Below, in pieces: positions 36,283 to 48,784 of a stretch of 64,000 nucleotides of DNA (positions within the stretch are counted from its first letter, which is position 1; each line of letters opens with the position of its first letter). The notes beneath the pieces are model-generated. The model was given only the letters and a program-made list of their open reading frames with translations, searched no databases and had not been told where the DNA came from. Source of the DNA: Neckera pumila (lineage: Eukaryota; Streptophyta; Bryopsida; Hypnales; Neckeraceae); assembly GCA_963969595.1 (NCBI GenBank), contig OZ018415.1:14136001-14200000 (forward strand). The letters run 5' to 3'. The translations under genes were made by a program, and so were the position numbers.

Positions 36283-37029
36283 TTAAAAAAAATTCTTTGA
36301 AATTAAATTGTTCTTCAGAGGTTTCACATTCATTTTCAATATGCTATTCTTTATACCATCTTTCCATGCCATCACTTTTAAGGATTCAGTATTTACTCTA
36401 TTTGCATCCACTTGTCTACTTTATGACACAAGGTACAACCTAAAAATGATTGTAACCTAATTAAGAACCTAAAAGAAGTTAAAAAATAATTTCGGTCATG
36501 AAAACAACAACATTGAAGAGTTTGTTTGAATTACAAGAGCCTACCCATTGTCGACCATTTAAGCAATTATGCATATCTACAGGGCGGGGTTCTTCAAGGG
36601 AGGAATTTTTCTACATGTAGAAATTGAGTTAAGAAGGTTCCCATAATTTTCTAGATTTTTATTTCTCAAAACATAATTACTACATATTTTTTTGCTGAAG
36701 ATTCTATTCGACCTATACTCATTATATAGACCTCCCTATTTCCAACCAAAAGTTGGTTGCTAATCCATCCAAGGGTTGGTTGCAATATTGATCATCTTGA
36801 AGCCAATCATAATGTGCCACAACTAGATTGGAAATCGTGCCATAATAAATGACCGTTTTTCTCCTCCTGAGCGGAAAGAAAACAGTCTACAGAGCGAGAA
36901 TGGGTAGTGGTCGAAATGGGTCAAATCCCTTAAGACATCTTCTATGGAGTCTTGCCAATCATGTCCCATATTTTTAATAACACATGATTCTAATGTAGAT
37001 GTTGACTCTTAATTTCCATCTAATGTGAG

Positions 37030-37690
37030 CATAGTGATGAAGATACTGACTCCTTCCATTCAATGTGTGCTACAAAAATGTCAACTTTTACTTCAAATTC
37101 CTTCATCCAAGGTGTGCAATGTAGAAAAATCAGCTGCCACTTCAAATCCCTCCGTCCAATGTGTGTGATCAATGTAAAAATGTCAACTTCTATTTTAAAT
37201 TGCTCCGTCCAATGCATGCATTATGGAAATGTCAACTTCTACTTCAAATCTCTTCATCTAGTACGTCCGCTATACAACCCTTAATATCCACTTCAAATCC
37301 TTTCATCCCGTGCGTGCGCTTTTACAACCCTCAATGTCCACTTCAAATTCTTTTGTCTAATGCATGCGGTTAGGAATGCCCACTTCAAATCTCTTCGTCC
37401 AATGCGTACGATGCAAGAACATCAACGTCTATCTCAAATCCCTTTGTGCAGTGACATCCATGCGTGTGGTGACGTCCACTTCAAATTCCTTTGTGCGGTG
37501 ATATGAGTGCGTGCGGTGATGTCCACTTCAAATCCCTTTGTGGGGGGAAATGCGTGCGTGCGGTGACATCCATTTCAAATTCTTTTGCTCAATGCATGCA
37601 GTGTAGGAACGTCAACTTCCACTTCAAATCCATCCATCCATTTTGTACGATGAAAGAATGTCAATTCCCTCTTCAAATCTGATCTCAACT
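37030..37690. repeat. ~49-bp degenerate minisatellite, copy 3
   Basis: Same units as at 16195 and 20170. Near 37440-37570 a local variant appears with GTGCGTGCGGTGA between units, so this array has expanded on its own. It ends about 0.98 kb before the EDM2-like start codon. Confidence 0.85.
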
Positions 37691-38530
37691 ATCTTAATGT
37701 ACACAATAATGTCATACCACTTCAAAAGTACTTTTTAGAGCAAAATTCTCAATTAAGAAGAATCCTAAATCCACAATTTAGCCACTACCAATTGTCTTGA
37801 TGTATCAACCAAAAAACAAAATCTTGGGTATCATTTGTATGCACTCAAGTGACAAAATCTTTAAAATTGAAAAAATGTTATCTCCTACATAAATGCAAAA
37901 AAATCATTAAATTGAAAAAAAGATTAAAAATAAAAATAAAAATAAAATAAAATAAAAAATCATAACAATCTTTAAATGAATACTTGGATTGACAAGACAT
38001 ACAAAATAAATCAAATCCACCCAATTGGGTACCCACCCCTCTACATTTAAAAAAACAATCTTGCAAAATACGTGACACGACCACCCCTTCAAAATCTCCA
38101 CATCAAGACCGACTCTCATAGCACTACGGTACCCATCCCAGGGAACACTGTTTCCTATAATTATGACTGCTTGTGCGGATGTGAACGACGGATGGATGTC
38201 GACGAAGTACAACCCGGATGAATTTTTTTCATCGACAAATTTCTGTTCCCTTAATGCGACGGCATCTCTCCCCACTCGCACTCCCGAGACAGAAGAGAGA
38301 GACTCTGGACTGCGCTTCCCATTTCCGTTTTGAAGAATCGCAAGCGCATTGCATTCCGAGTTTGCAGAGAGAATGCAATTCCGAGCATCGGATTCTCGCA
38401 ATGCTGCAGCTGCATTTCCTTTTATTGTGAATCTCTCCGTTTGAGTTTCGGTCAGGGTTTGGTTTGGTCGCGCTGCGCTTGTTCTTGAAACGGCGCGCTT
38501 TGTTCTTGAAATTCGTACTACGGTGGCATT

Positions 38531-38673
38531 GTAAGTGGTTTCTGAGGTTTTACGATGCCTTTATTTTAGGAGCTTCATTGGAATACTGAGATTGGAATGC
38601 ATTTTGTTGATTTCTGATTTCTGATTTCCCCCTGTTTTTTCCCCTGTTTTTTGTTTTCCCCTGTTTTTTTCAG
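38531..38673 (+). other. Predicted 5' UTR intron of the EDM2-like gene
   Basis: A GTAAGT donor after GGTGGCATT and a T-rich acceptor ending TTTTTTTCAG three bases before the start codon. The same pair of sites is kept in the duplicated copy at about 18090-18210, which supports the call. Confidence 0.6.
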
Positions 38674-38676
38674 ACT

Positions 38677-41600
38677 ATGGAACAACCGATGATGCAGCAG
38701 GCCGAGTTCATGGACGATTTCTTCCTGTCGGCGGGGAACAAAACCCCTTCCCTGATGGAGCTTCCGTTTGCTATTCAGGAAATTCAGTGGCAGCGGGCGC
38801 AAGAGGAGAAAGTGTATGTTCAGGGGCGGAGTAATGGAAACCAAGAAGTATCGGTTGAAATCGATTTGTGGCGATTGGAGCTTCCCGTGGAGGGCAAGCC
38901 GAAGTTCTTGGTGCATCAAACCTCCGGTGCATGGCAAGTCTACCTCATGAGGCTTTATTAAATGTTTTTTCGTTTTTTTAAAGAAAGTTTATCACGTGCT
39001 TGTTAATAGGTTACTGATCTGTTTCTGTTTCTGTTTTTGGTTTCCAATGTTTTAGGATGGAGCTTCGGAAACCTCGTGATAGTTACTTGGAGACCATGAA
39101 AGTCGTTGTAGTGGCAGCTCATTTCTTGATCTTCGCCAAACAAAGCCCCCATTCTTCCAAAGGTGATGTGTGGCGATATGTGCGTAAAGAGTGCAGGTAA
39201 TGCTTTACAGTCTGGTTGCCCCTTAGTTTGCTTTCCGTTCTCCGTGGCACACACAATTGTGTGCTTACGTTTCTAGGTATACACAAAAAGAATGCAGGGG
39301 TTTTGGACATTCCATTGCGATTCGTTCGGTTTAACGAAATATTTTCTAGTTGGCACCTTGTTTGATTTACTAATTCCATTGTAAATATACACTAAAAGGA
39401 TATTTATATTGATCATATTGGAGTAGCACTAAAGCAATATTAGTGCCATTCTCTTGGTCTCTTTCTTTCTGTGTTAGAAGCTTAATGTTGAGACATTCTA
39501 TTCAATTGCAGTGAATTCAAAATCAAGCCCAATCAGAAAGACTTAGCTGAAGCGTTTCTGCTGCTGCAATCTATCGTGACAAGCGATCCCAAATTACAGG
39601 CGTCCCCTGTGAGTACAGGCTCCAGTTTCAGAACATTAGGCTGCCTTACATTTCTTAATACCAATGGCGATTTAGAGATGTAGATATATTTATATGTTTT
39701 TTGTCCCTCCTGCCCTTCCATCTCTTTCTTCTGTGCAGCTTCCTCGTTTATTTTCTTCAAGCACAAGTACATAATAGAATTACTACACGATGACACGCTT
39801 TGAAGTTACGCCCACGTGGTTTTAAGTGATCACTGTTAAAGGGAGAGAGAAACATCATAATCGAAGACAAAGTCAAAACTAGGCAGTCATAATGGAACCC
39901 GAACCTGCTAGTCAGAGACTGTAATCAATTGAGTGAACCCCTCCTTAAAATGAGAACAAAATACCATTTTGTATTGAAAGTTTTTGCATCCCGTATGAGT
40001 TTAGCAGTAAGGGCACAGCTTGCAGGTATGGTCACTACCGTCTTTAAATAAAGTTTGCTCTAAATTCGCTGTTCTGTTAAGTTATTTGGCCTCAAGTAGT
40101 TTTCGCTTCCTTCGTTTATTTATTTAATTTTATAATGAGTGTCTTAGAGAATATATTTAGATTTTTTGACGAAGGTATTTTGAGAAGAGATTATACAGTG
40201 GTATACTGGCTCCAGTAATTGTTTGCAAAATTTTGCGTTTGGTAAGATGGGATGTGTTCCCTTTCATTTTGGTTCCTTTTTGGGTTTGAGAACATGACAC
40301 TGAACGTTGAGTGTTTAATCCTCAACATTTTATAAGAACCTTTTGACTTCTCTGATGAGGTTAGGCTTCCATAAGGTACTTCTAGCAGTAGTCCTTGCAT
40401 CGAAGATATGATTTTGAGTCGAATTTCCTCTACTTTACTTACTCCGGACTGTTGTTGTATTACAGATTATACCGCAGTTCTTTCCAAATCTTTCTAAGAA
40501 ACTGAGATCACAAGCCGCTAAGGTATGTGAAGGAAGTCAGCCTTGAATTTTGGGATTCCTTGGGTTCATTACAGAACACAGCAGTCTTTCTTGGCAATTT
40601 TATAACAGTGGTCTCTTTGTTGAAGCCAGGACAAGAAGAAGCCACGTTTGAAAAGAGAGTGTTCGCCTGTTTCAGAAACCCCCATACGTGATGGACGCAG
40701 CGTTGACAACAAGATCACTTCTGCTGCCGAACAGCTGCCTTCAGTAGGCGATACATTAAAAGGAGCATCAAGCTCACAAGGTCCCAGGATGCGCAGTCTT
40801 GCCGAATTTTCAATAGAGGCAGATCTTCCCCTCTCCCAGAGGCTGACCCCAGTACAAAAGAAGAGGAAGCCGGGACGACCAACTCGTCGAAGCTCAGCTA
40901 GAAAGGGAAAGGGGACTGACGACCTCTGCATGGAAGGAGATGAAGATTGGGTGGATGAACCGGATGTGTGCGCGTTCTGTGATGATGGAGTGGAAGGAAG
41001 TGAACGACTCCTGTGGTAAGGTTTCTTTACGTTCTAAGGAAAGAGTGGTTGTTTCGGCTTTGCTTGCCTTAAGCCCTAATTACCCATCCTCAAAATAAAA
41101 AGTCCACTTTGGAAGTTTCTATCGTTCAAAATTTTTCCTCTTACTCTTTGTTACCTTGCTGGATATTTTTTAAATCCTTGATTTTAACTCCTATAGATGT
41201 GGGAGCTGCAAAGTTTGACCATTTGGGCGATGAACTTGCTAAGTATGTGATCCGGTATGTGATGTGCACATATATTGCACCATCCCAACTGACTACTGAA
41301 TTGATGTTGGTGGAGCTACTAAGTGTGTTTTAAACTTGCTTTCCGTGTCGTCATGCAGTTGCGATGGTATATGCATGCGATCCTTTCATCCGACTATAGA
41401 ATCCGGCTGGCAAAACAAGTGTCAAACTCTTCGCCTTACAAGAGCAGCTGTTAGTGTAAGCCCATTCATTTACTGGTATGCTACTGGAAAGACAGTTTTG
41501 CAGGCAGGATCACTGGGCACCTGGGAAGCCATGCCCCTGGGTATGAAAAATAGAAATGTTCACTTACCCCTAACTTTCTAAACAAGCATTTTTGAGTGTA

Positions 41601-43311
41601 CATGGTGTACATTTCAATTTCGCTGGGGGTAATGGCTTCCCGGGCACCCTGGCACCCTGTGGGTAATGCTGTTGAATCCTTACTTGCGTGGATTCTGTCG
41701 AGGCCTATGTGATGAGCTTACATCTTTCCTGCTTCACTCTAGGTGGAGACTTGGATCTGCCCAAATTGCGAAGTTGGACAGCACCAATGCTTTGAGTGTG
41801 GGAAGCTAGGGAATTCAAACCCGTCGACGGATGTAAAGAAGCAGGAGGTAAATGCCAACTGTATAAAAATTTGAAGTGTCTGTCTTCGTTCGTCACATCT
41901 TAGTTTCCTCCATGCCTTTTCTATGAAACGCAGGTCGTTATTTTTATCCTAGGAGGGCCAGACAGTTGTTGGGCATAACCAGCTCCTCCAGACTAAATCA
42001 AGATTGTCAGATCTCGGAGATCTACAGCTATGTGGGAAAGATGGGGTTATGACTTCGGACCCTCCTCTTTTCTAACCGCACTGTGCCCTGTGGCGATGAA
42101 AGTCGTAGGAGAGGCTTTTGTGTGCTTGCACCTCTTGTCTTTGGACTTAGCCAGATGTATTATGTCTTCATAAGTCGGACTCCTTCAACTGAACTAACTC
42201 TGTGATTTTTATCCTGATTCAGGTCTTTGTGTGTGGGGCTAAGCAGTGCAAGCGATTCTACCATCCGAGTTGCGTTGCCAAGTATCTTGTTCCAGAAGCC
42301 GCACAAAACAACTTGGCGTGCCGCATCAAGCTGAATTTAGAGACGTTCTCCTGTCCACTTCACAAGTGTGCAAGCTGCAACTTGGATGAAGACAAGGAAG
42401 TACCCAGTTTATGCCTTATCAAATGCAGGCGGTGCCCTGTGGCATGGCATGATAAGTGCTTGCCTCCGTATGCATCTTCCCAACCACCAGAATTTTAGCA
42501 ATATTTTGCAGTTTGTGCTCATGAGAAAATGCGTAGTGAACGTTGAAATACTATTTATGCTTAGACGATTGACACTCTGATTCTTGCGTGCTTTGACCTT
42601 GTGTTTCTTCAGAGTATGTAAGACTCAACTGTGGCAACTTCAAAACGGCCAGTCCGTTATGTATTGTGGGTTAGTATTTCATAACCTTGTCGTCAGTCTA
42701 GATTTACCTTCTACTCCCTCCGCCCCGAGATAACTGTCCACTTTGGACCTCATATGTTCTTAAGGTTGTTTTGATTAGGTCGTATGGAGGCTTTTCTCTG
42801 TCCATTTTTATTAAGGTTGTACTGAACACATGCAATGTTCTTCATTGATTCTGGGGATAAAATTTGGACCTTTTTGAATTAATGCTTTTCATAACATGAT
42901 CAATGAAATTGGTATCAAACGTTGTCAACAAAACTGCGGACACTTATTTCGGGACGGAGGTAGTAGTGTTTCTGAGTTTGTTTACGTTATTTGTACAAGT
43001 CTAGAGGTTTCGGTGTTGTTTGCACATTGAGCATGCTTCGTTGTAAATATAGATTCTTGCCTTTCTTTAAGACGGATGCGTCCATATCCTCAAAGTTCGA
43101 TGGATCTGTGCTTAAATTTTGCCTCCTCTGACTTACCATTTCTTAGTAACTTTTTCGAGTCTGTTCATTTGGTGAAAGTTTCCATGTTTCTTTCGCCTTG
43201 CTCACTGCAACTGGATTGTAATTTCTTCTCTGCATGATCAGAAACCACACACTTGACCCGGTGTTGCTGACTCCAGCACAGAACCACGTTACATTTCCAT
43301 CAGTGGAAACG
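38677..43311 (+). CDS. EDM2-like PHD-finger protein, C-terminally truncated
   Basis: EDM2 in Arabidopsis is a nuclear PHD protein that binds modified histone H3 and controls silencing and polyadenylation at heterochromatic introns, including in a resistance gene. Exons: 38677-38951, 39056-39196, 39512-39608, 40466-40522, 40630-41015, 41359-41455, 41743-41847, 42223-42467, 42614-42670, 43242-43311; phases agree and give about 510 codons. N-terminal part has ELRKPRDSYLETMKVVVVAA; PHD: CAFCDDG, LLCCDGICMRSFHPT, then WICPNC, FVCGAKQCKRFYHPSC and CRRCPVAWHDKCLPP; last clear block ends TPAQNHVTFPS. The usual remaining half, with its methyltransferase-like domain, was not found. The first intron keeps frame only with a weak GC donor (ATGAG then GCTTTA). 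It may be a shortened gene or a decaying one. An intron at 42671-43241 holds a Stowaway MITE. Confidence 0.85.
42715..42963. mobile_element. Stowaway MITE (249 bp) in EDM2-like intron
   Basis: Ends CTCCCTCCGCCCCGAGATAA and (inverted) CTACCTCCGTCCCGAAATAA, matching at about 22 of the first 26 positions, with TA on both sides (42713-42714, 42964-42965). The CTCCCTCCGTCCC terminus is the Stowaway signature. Non-coding. Confidence 0.92.
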
Positions 43312-44560
43312 GTAAGTTGTACACTCGAATTCTACTTCCTATCTCGCTTTGAAAGGCAGGAGGTTATGGAAGTGATTAGAGTGATCTCTGTTGGCTGTTT
43401 CCTTATCTGTAGATAAAAAAATTGTGCCCCTAATACCTTGACACTGCTTTCTTACAGAATGTTATTCCAAATGGATCAAAGTTTTCAGGGGCTTTGTTAT
43501 CATACAAAACGTGCCAGCTTTAAAGAGACCGTGAAGACTCTTTGGAAAGGTTGCTGGTGAGCAGTATATGTATAGCCTCATCATTAATTAGCGTTATTTT
43601 CTCACACAGATCCACCTGATTAGATATGCAACGGTGATAGATACCCAAGATTTGTTGTTTGATAATCGTCACATGGTGCGAGTGATGTAATTTCAGAATC
43701 CTGCAGAACTTTTGGAACAATCAATCAGACAGTGGGCCTTCTCCACCGAATTGAATGCAGGCAAGTGCCTTTTAAATATCTATCGTCGTGTTCTATTCCG
43801 AACCTTACTTGCCCTTTTGCTGAAGCATAACATCTGAATTACCGCAAGTCGTTCACTGAATTTGCTTGGAACTCAACGCATCTGTGCAGGAACAATGGAA
43901 ACAATGTGCAGTTGAGGTGTAGCATTCGTCCCAAGCACACATAGCAGTTGAGGTGTACATTGAATTTGAGGAACTCTTTCTGTTCGGTTCCGTTCCCAGT
44001 TTTTGAAACTACATACCCCTTTTTTTTTAGCTCCACATTTTTGGATGCAGGATGCACTTTAGCAATTATGCAGTTCCGCATTATTTGGATTGCTTAAATC
44101 AATTGGACAGAACCGAATTCTTTGACGCTAGTGTGTACCATTTTATTCTAGTTTGTTGCTCGGTGCGATTGACTTTCGAGGACATGATATTTGCTGAGAG
44201 TTATATAGTCTGTAGAAGTAACTTTGGTCTTGAGCTCAAAATGTTAAAAATCATCTCATGGTATACTTACTAAAGCTTGTAGCCCAAGAATTGTCGTCCG
44301 AGAGACTTGTGCGTACCCTTCTCAGTGAGAGTTTTGTTAGTGAGCGACTGATTCTTTGGAAGGCCTCTGTTGTGTTGTACTGTACTTTGGCCGGTGCAGG
44401 ATCCTCAGATTGACCTCGAGCAGATCGTTTGAGTGGAGACATTTGGTTGTCAACAATCTTGACTAAGTCATTGCTACTGAGGTTGGCATACCCAAAACCG
44501 GCCTCTTCCCAATTGCATCCCCTACTAAGATGTGTCTGTAGATAGTCCAAGATTTATGTA
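43312..44560 (+). other. Unresolved tail of the EDM2-like gene
   Basis: Three places look exon-like on the plus strand. After AG at 43458 a frame reads NVIPNGSKFSG to a stop. At about 43695-43762, NPAELLEQSIRQWAFSTELNA is bounded by AG and a consensus GC donor (AGGCAAGT). At about 44278-44400, AQELSSERLVRTLLSES follows a TTGTAG acceptor. I cannot link them in frame or match them to the EDM2 C-terminus. A minus-strand frame (44550-44251) overlaps the last and is probably its shadow. Confidence 0.3.
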
Positions 44561-45817
44561 CTAACATGTTACGCTAGGGGACACAATTGGAAAGGGGTGA
44601 TTTGGGGTATGCTTACTGTATGCATCACAACAACATTGACAGCTAACAATGTGTTTTCTTGGATATTGGGAGAAGTCACTATTGCAAAAATGTAATCCAT
44701 TGTGTATCCTATTTTAGCACATTTATCCAATGCACATTTTCATTCTATACATAAAATCATCTTCATTTGTCTTAAAAATGATCATTGATGACAATAGTTC
44801 TAATTTTTGGTCTCAGTAAGGAAAATCTAAGAAAGAATTGTCCTTTAGTCTTTTCTACCTTAGAACCAAATGCTATCTATTACAATACATTGTTAAGTAA
44901 AATCCCAATGAGATCTATAGAACAAACTAGAGAATTCTACTAATATGAGAGTTATCCTAGAAGTCATGACAAAAAGGTGCTTTCTTTGGTTTTAGAGAAT
45001 TTGTGACTTTGTTGAAATCAATAGAAGCTCTTTCAACCCAATACAAACGTTCCCAAAGTTGATCTAAACTTCTACTAGAAGCAACTTTGGTCCCCTTTTA
45101 TAGTCATTGAAATTTAGATTCTAGTAGTTTGAAATTCCACTTTGTAGTCTATGGGACGTTGGAAGAAAATATAGGAATTGTGTTTCATCTTGCAAAGGGT
45201 GGATTTTATTTTATTATTCTAATTGAATCTAATAAATCATTGTGATTAAAAAAAAAAGGTAGTTATTTGTTTAATAGGTCTTTTAATTCCATTGATAGAA
45301 GGAAGTGGATATGATTCATACTTCTTTATTTTACAAGAATATGACTTTATGGATTATAAAATTTAATATCATTGTATGTTTTAGTACGTTGATTACATAT
45401 GCTAAAATTGGGATTAATTCCTAAATGCTTCAATTTTTTTTGAATTTTTGCATTTTTTTTGTTTATATCTTTGTACAAAAACATCATTTACTAAAATTTC
45501 ATGAATTTGGTCATTAAGAAAGGTTGTCTTTTCTAGAGTCAAGTATTACATTGGATGAATGAGAAGTTAGTTGGATAAACAGTGCCTTGAAGCCCTCTGT
45601 TCATTGTTAAGAATATGGATGTCAGAGCACTTCAGGATTAAAATATATTAAGAATAAAAGAAAATTTTATTCATAATTGATATCAATTCTTAATTTATAT
45701 TATCCCATTGGACTAAATTATATATTATATTTGTTTAGAATTATGTTATATGTGTATATGCATATCAATGTATCATAAGTGGTTTCTAATATGGTTTGTA
45801 TTCATTCACATGATTTC
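44561..45817. other. AT-rich DNA without genes
   Basis: No recognisable gene or complete element. Confidence 0.5.
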
Positions 45818-45821
45818 TTAA

Positions 45822-47320
45822 CCTCTAAAGTTCTATGACTATGTTTTCACAGAAAAATGCTCAAAAATTGCCATTTTTAGTACAAGTATCAACTTTTTGA
45901 AAAAAAAAAATTTTGACACATGTAACCGTAGGATCTTGTAGTATGCTTACTTGAGAACGTATGATAAAAAGTTCATAAATTTCTCTTGCGTGGATTGCAA
46001 GATATAACCATTCAAATTCATTGAAACCATTTTTTTGGCCCTGCAAAAAATAGGGCAGCAGCACTTCACAAGCTCACTTTTTGATGAAAAAATGTCCAAA
46101 ATGATGGTGCTTCTTTGGATTCTTTTTCCTGCATAAGTTGGCTGTATGCTTGAAAATTTTTACTTCATTTGGAATTATACAACATATAGGAAAAAAATAG
46201 TAAGTACTGCCTCTATCCCACTAAAAACCTCCAAATCAAGCACAATTTTTGTCCCACTAAAAAGCTCCGTTTTTAGATTTTGATTGTTGGATAAGTGTTG
46301 GCCGTGCTAAACGACCTCGTGGGGGCAAGTCAAGTGATTAGGGAGCATTCTTTGCCAAACTTTTTTGGCCTTGCCCTTATGAGACACCTTGGACTCGTTG
46401 TGCTTCCTTAGATAGTAGTATTGACAATGGATTTAGTGACCACTTCGACACTTTGAAGAGTTGTTCTTGAAGTGGTGTAGGGATCTTTCTTGTAGGTATT
46501 TAGGTTGCAGTAGATGTTTCTAGAATCCCAATGTTGCTACCAACATTTAAACCATTAAGAATGATGGAGTTGGCAGCGTTTACAGATTTTGTCAAAAATG
46601 GTACTTTCTGCATGGATTTTGGGTGCCTAAACGATGGTGCCTAAGTTGGAGATTTTGCAAAGATCTAAAGGATGGATTTCTAGTTTTTGAATGCTTGTAT
46701 CCCTATTAGAAAGACTAGAAATGTAGTTGATCCTTCATAGGGAAGCTTTTTGGAGGTTTTTAGTGGGACAAAGGGAGTAGATAGGAATGGAGAATGATTC
46801 AAAATACTCAATTGTCAAGAATCTAATTATGAAATTGAAAAATGCTAATCCCAATGGTGGCAAGGTTGTAATAAATAATCTACATCCTATGATTTTATTT
46901 TTTTTCAAAAAATATTGAAAATTGAGTAAGATAAAGGACTTTATAAAGTTTATTTGAGAATAGTAAATCCATAACTGCCCGCAAACTAAAAATCTTCATA
47001 ACTTTTGACTCATTGATCAAAATGGGATGATTCAAAACTTTTTATGTATATATAACTCTAGAAAACCAATTTCAAATTTTTATTTTTGAAAAAAGTGACT
47101 TTTTCCGATCCGCCCGGACTGCCTGATTACAAAAAAAATAACATATTAGGCCACAACTTTTGATTCACATTTTTAAATGTTATGAAATTTAGTGCATATG
47201 AAAGATATTCCTCGCGCCCATCTTCTACCAAAATTTCAGCCTAAAATATGGAAATCTCTAGTCACATGTACTTGCCCAAAATATCTATACAACCCAAAAA
47301 TGCATGCCGATCCTTTAGGG
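45822..47320 (-). mobile_element. TTAA-family element, subfamily B inverted, with nested MITE
   Basis: CCTCTAAAGTTCTATGACTA at left after TTAA (45818-45821); GATCCTTTAGGG at right before TTAA (47321-47324). Without the nested MITE it is about 926 bp, like other copies. No coding frame. Confidence 0.85.
46207..46777. mobile_element. Stowaway-like MITE (571 bp) nested in TTAA element
   Basis: CTGCCTCTATCCCACTAAAA at left and (inverted) CTCCCTTTGTCCCACTAAAA at right, both continuing ACCTCC; TA at 46205-46206 and 46778-46779. The host sequence continues on each side. Internal sequence is GC-richer than the host but shows no clear protein. Confidence 0.85.
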
Positions 47321-47324
47321 TTAA

Positions 47325-48206
47325 TATATATTTCTAAGTCTTTGAGTAATTTGTTGTAAATCTTGTATATGTGTAAGTAATTGACAATTTTCTAATCTTT
47401 TTATGTAAATTGTAAAATGTTTGTTAAAAATTATACATTGATGGTCTTTGTTAAGCAATAAGCATTAATTTTATATTTTCTTTGGAGATCAAGAATGAGA
47501 GTTTTCTCACCAGTTAAGGCTTCTTCACGAGTTGTGTTTCTTGTTTATACTGTTGGAATAATGTTGGATTAAGTATTGGGTCTACTCATACCATTGTAAG
47601 ACATTGTGTGTGGGTCTTTGAAACATTCAGTTGAAGGCCCAAAAATAACATAGGTTCAAAGCAAGGCCCTACATTCTACTTAATTTGAAATTATTTTAAG
47701 AAGTATTTGTAGCAATGAATATTAGTGTGAAATTTTTTCAATTGATTATTTTCTTTTTTCCATCCAAACACCCTTAGTAATGACTTCTATATCAAATTCC
47801 ACTACAAAGTTCAATTTATCCTATTATATAATTGATATAAAAGACTTAGATATTTTTCATTTATAAAAAGTTTATTTTCTATTGAAGTTGATTTTTTTCA
47901 TAAGTATTGATGAAAAGTCAAATAAGTGTGAATTTTAGAAGGTGGAAATAAAATTATATCAATTGTAATATATATAAAATAAATTTGGGATTCTACCATA
48001 AATGAAGGTTAGAATGAAAAATATAATTTTATATTTGAAATTAAAAAACCATTTAAAGAAAGAAAATAAAAATTAAATTTACAGTATTGTATAGTTTGGA
48101 TTGTACACTAGGAGCTTGCAATTGCAATAATTGTTTTAATTTTTGGATTTTTTCAAAAAAATTTAAATGGAATAAAACCAAAACTCGTCAAGCTTAAATT
48201 TTTAGT
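47325..48206. other. AT-rich spacer
   Basis: No gene or complete element seen. Confidence 0.5.
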
Positions 48207-48210
48207 TTAA

Positions 48211-48780
48211 TTCTAAAGTTCCAAGGCCTTTTTTTTGTCAAATTACATTTCAAAACTACCATTTCTATTGCAAAGTGCAACAATCTTTAGAAATTATTTT
48301 TTTGTACTTTTAACTATAGGATCTTATACTAGACTTGTATAAAAATGCATGGAAGAAATTCAAAAACTTTGATTGTGTGAATTGCATAGATATGGTTTTG
48401 AAAGACTCCATACCTACCCACAAACTAAAACTCCTCATAACTTTTGACTCATAGATCCAAATTGAATGATTCAAAGCTTCACACTTCTATATAAATCTAA
48501 AGAACCAATTTCAAGTTTTTATTTTTAAAAGTTTTTTTCAAGGTAATTTTTAAAGAATTTTTTTGAGCTGCCCTGGCTGCCCGCTGCCCAATGAAAATTA
48601 CATATCATGCCATAACTTTTTAACTATGTAGTCAAAAGTTATGAAAATTGTTGGGCCTTAAAGTTACTCAAGGGCACAGGTTGTGTAAAATTTTCAAAGA
48701 AAAAAAATAAAAACTCCATTTGCAATGAGCTGCCCAAAGTTGCTATGTTGCCAAAAAAACGCAGGTTGGTCCTTTAGGGG
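48211..48780. mobile_element. Short recombinant TTAA-family element (570 bp)
   Basis: Flanked by perfect TTAA (48207-48210, 48781-48784). The left third follows the inverted subfamily A end (TTCTAAAGTTCCAAGG), then switches near 48390 to inverted subfamily B ending GTTGGTCCTTTAGGGG. It is a join of two subfamilies. Confidence 0.7.
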
Positions 48781-48784
48781 TTAA

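Larger units (their letters stand above)
35290..38830 (+). repeat. Segmental duplication, copy 3 (parental, joined to EDM2 gene)
   Basis: Matches copies 1 and 2 from AATATAATTTGCATATTTTA (35323) onward, interrupted by a TTAA element at 35363-36282, then resumes (36287) through the minisatellite and into the EDM2 leader and first exon. As it continues into the longer gene, it is the likely source of the others. Confidence 0.85.

Noticed and set aside
44251..44550. Minus-strand 99-codon frame
   Set aside because: Overlaps a plus-strand exon-like stretch with an AG acceptor; could be its shadow. No family recognised on either strand.
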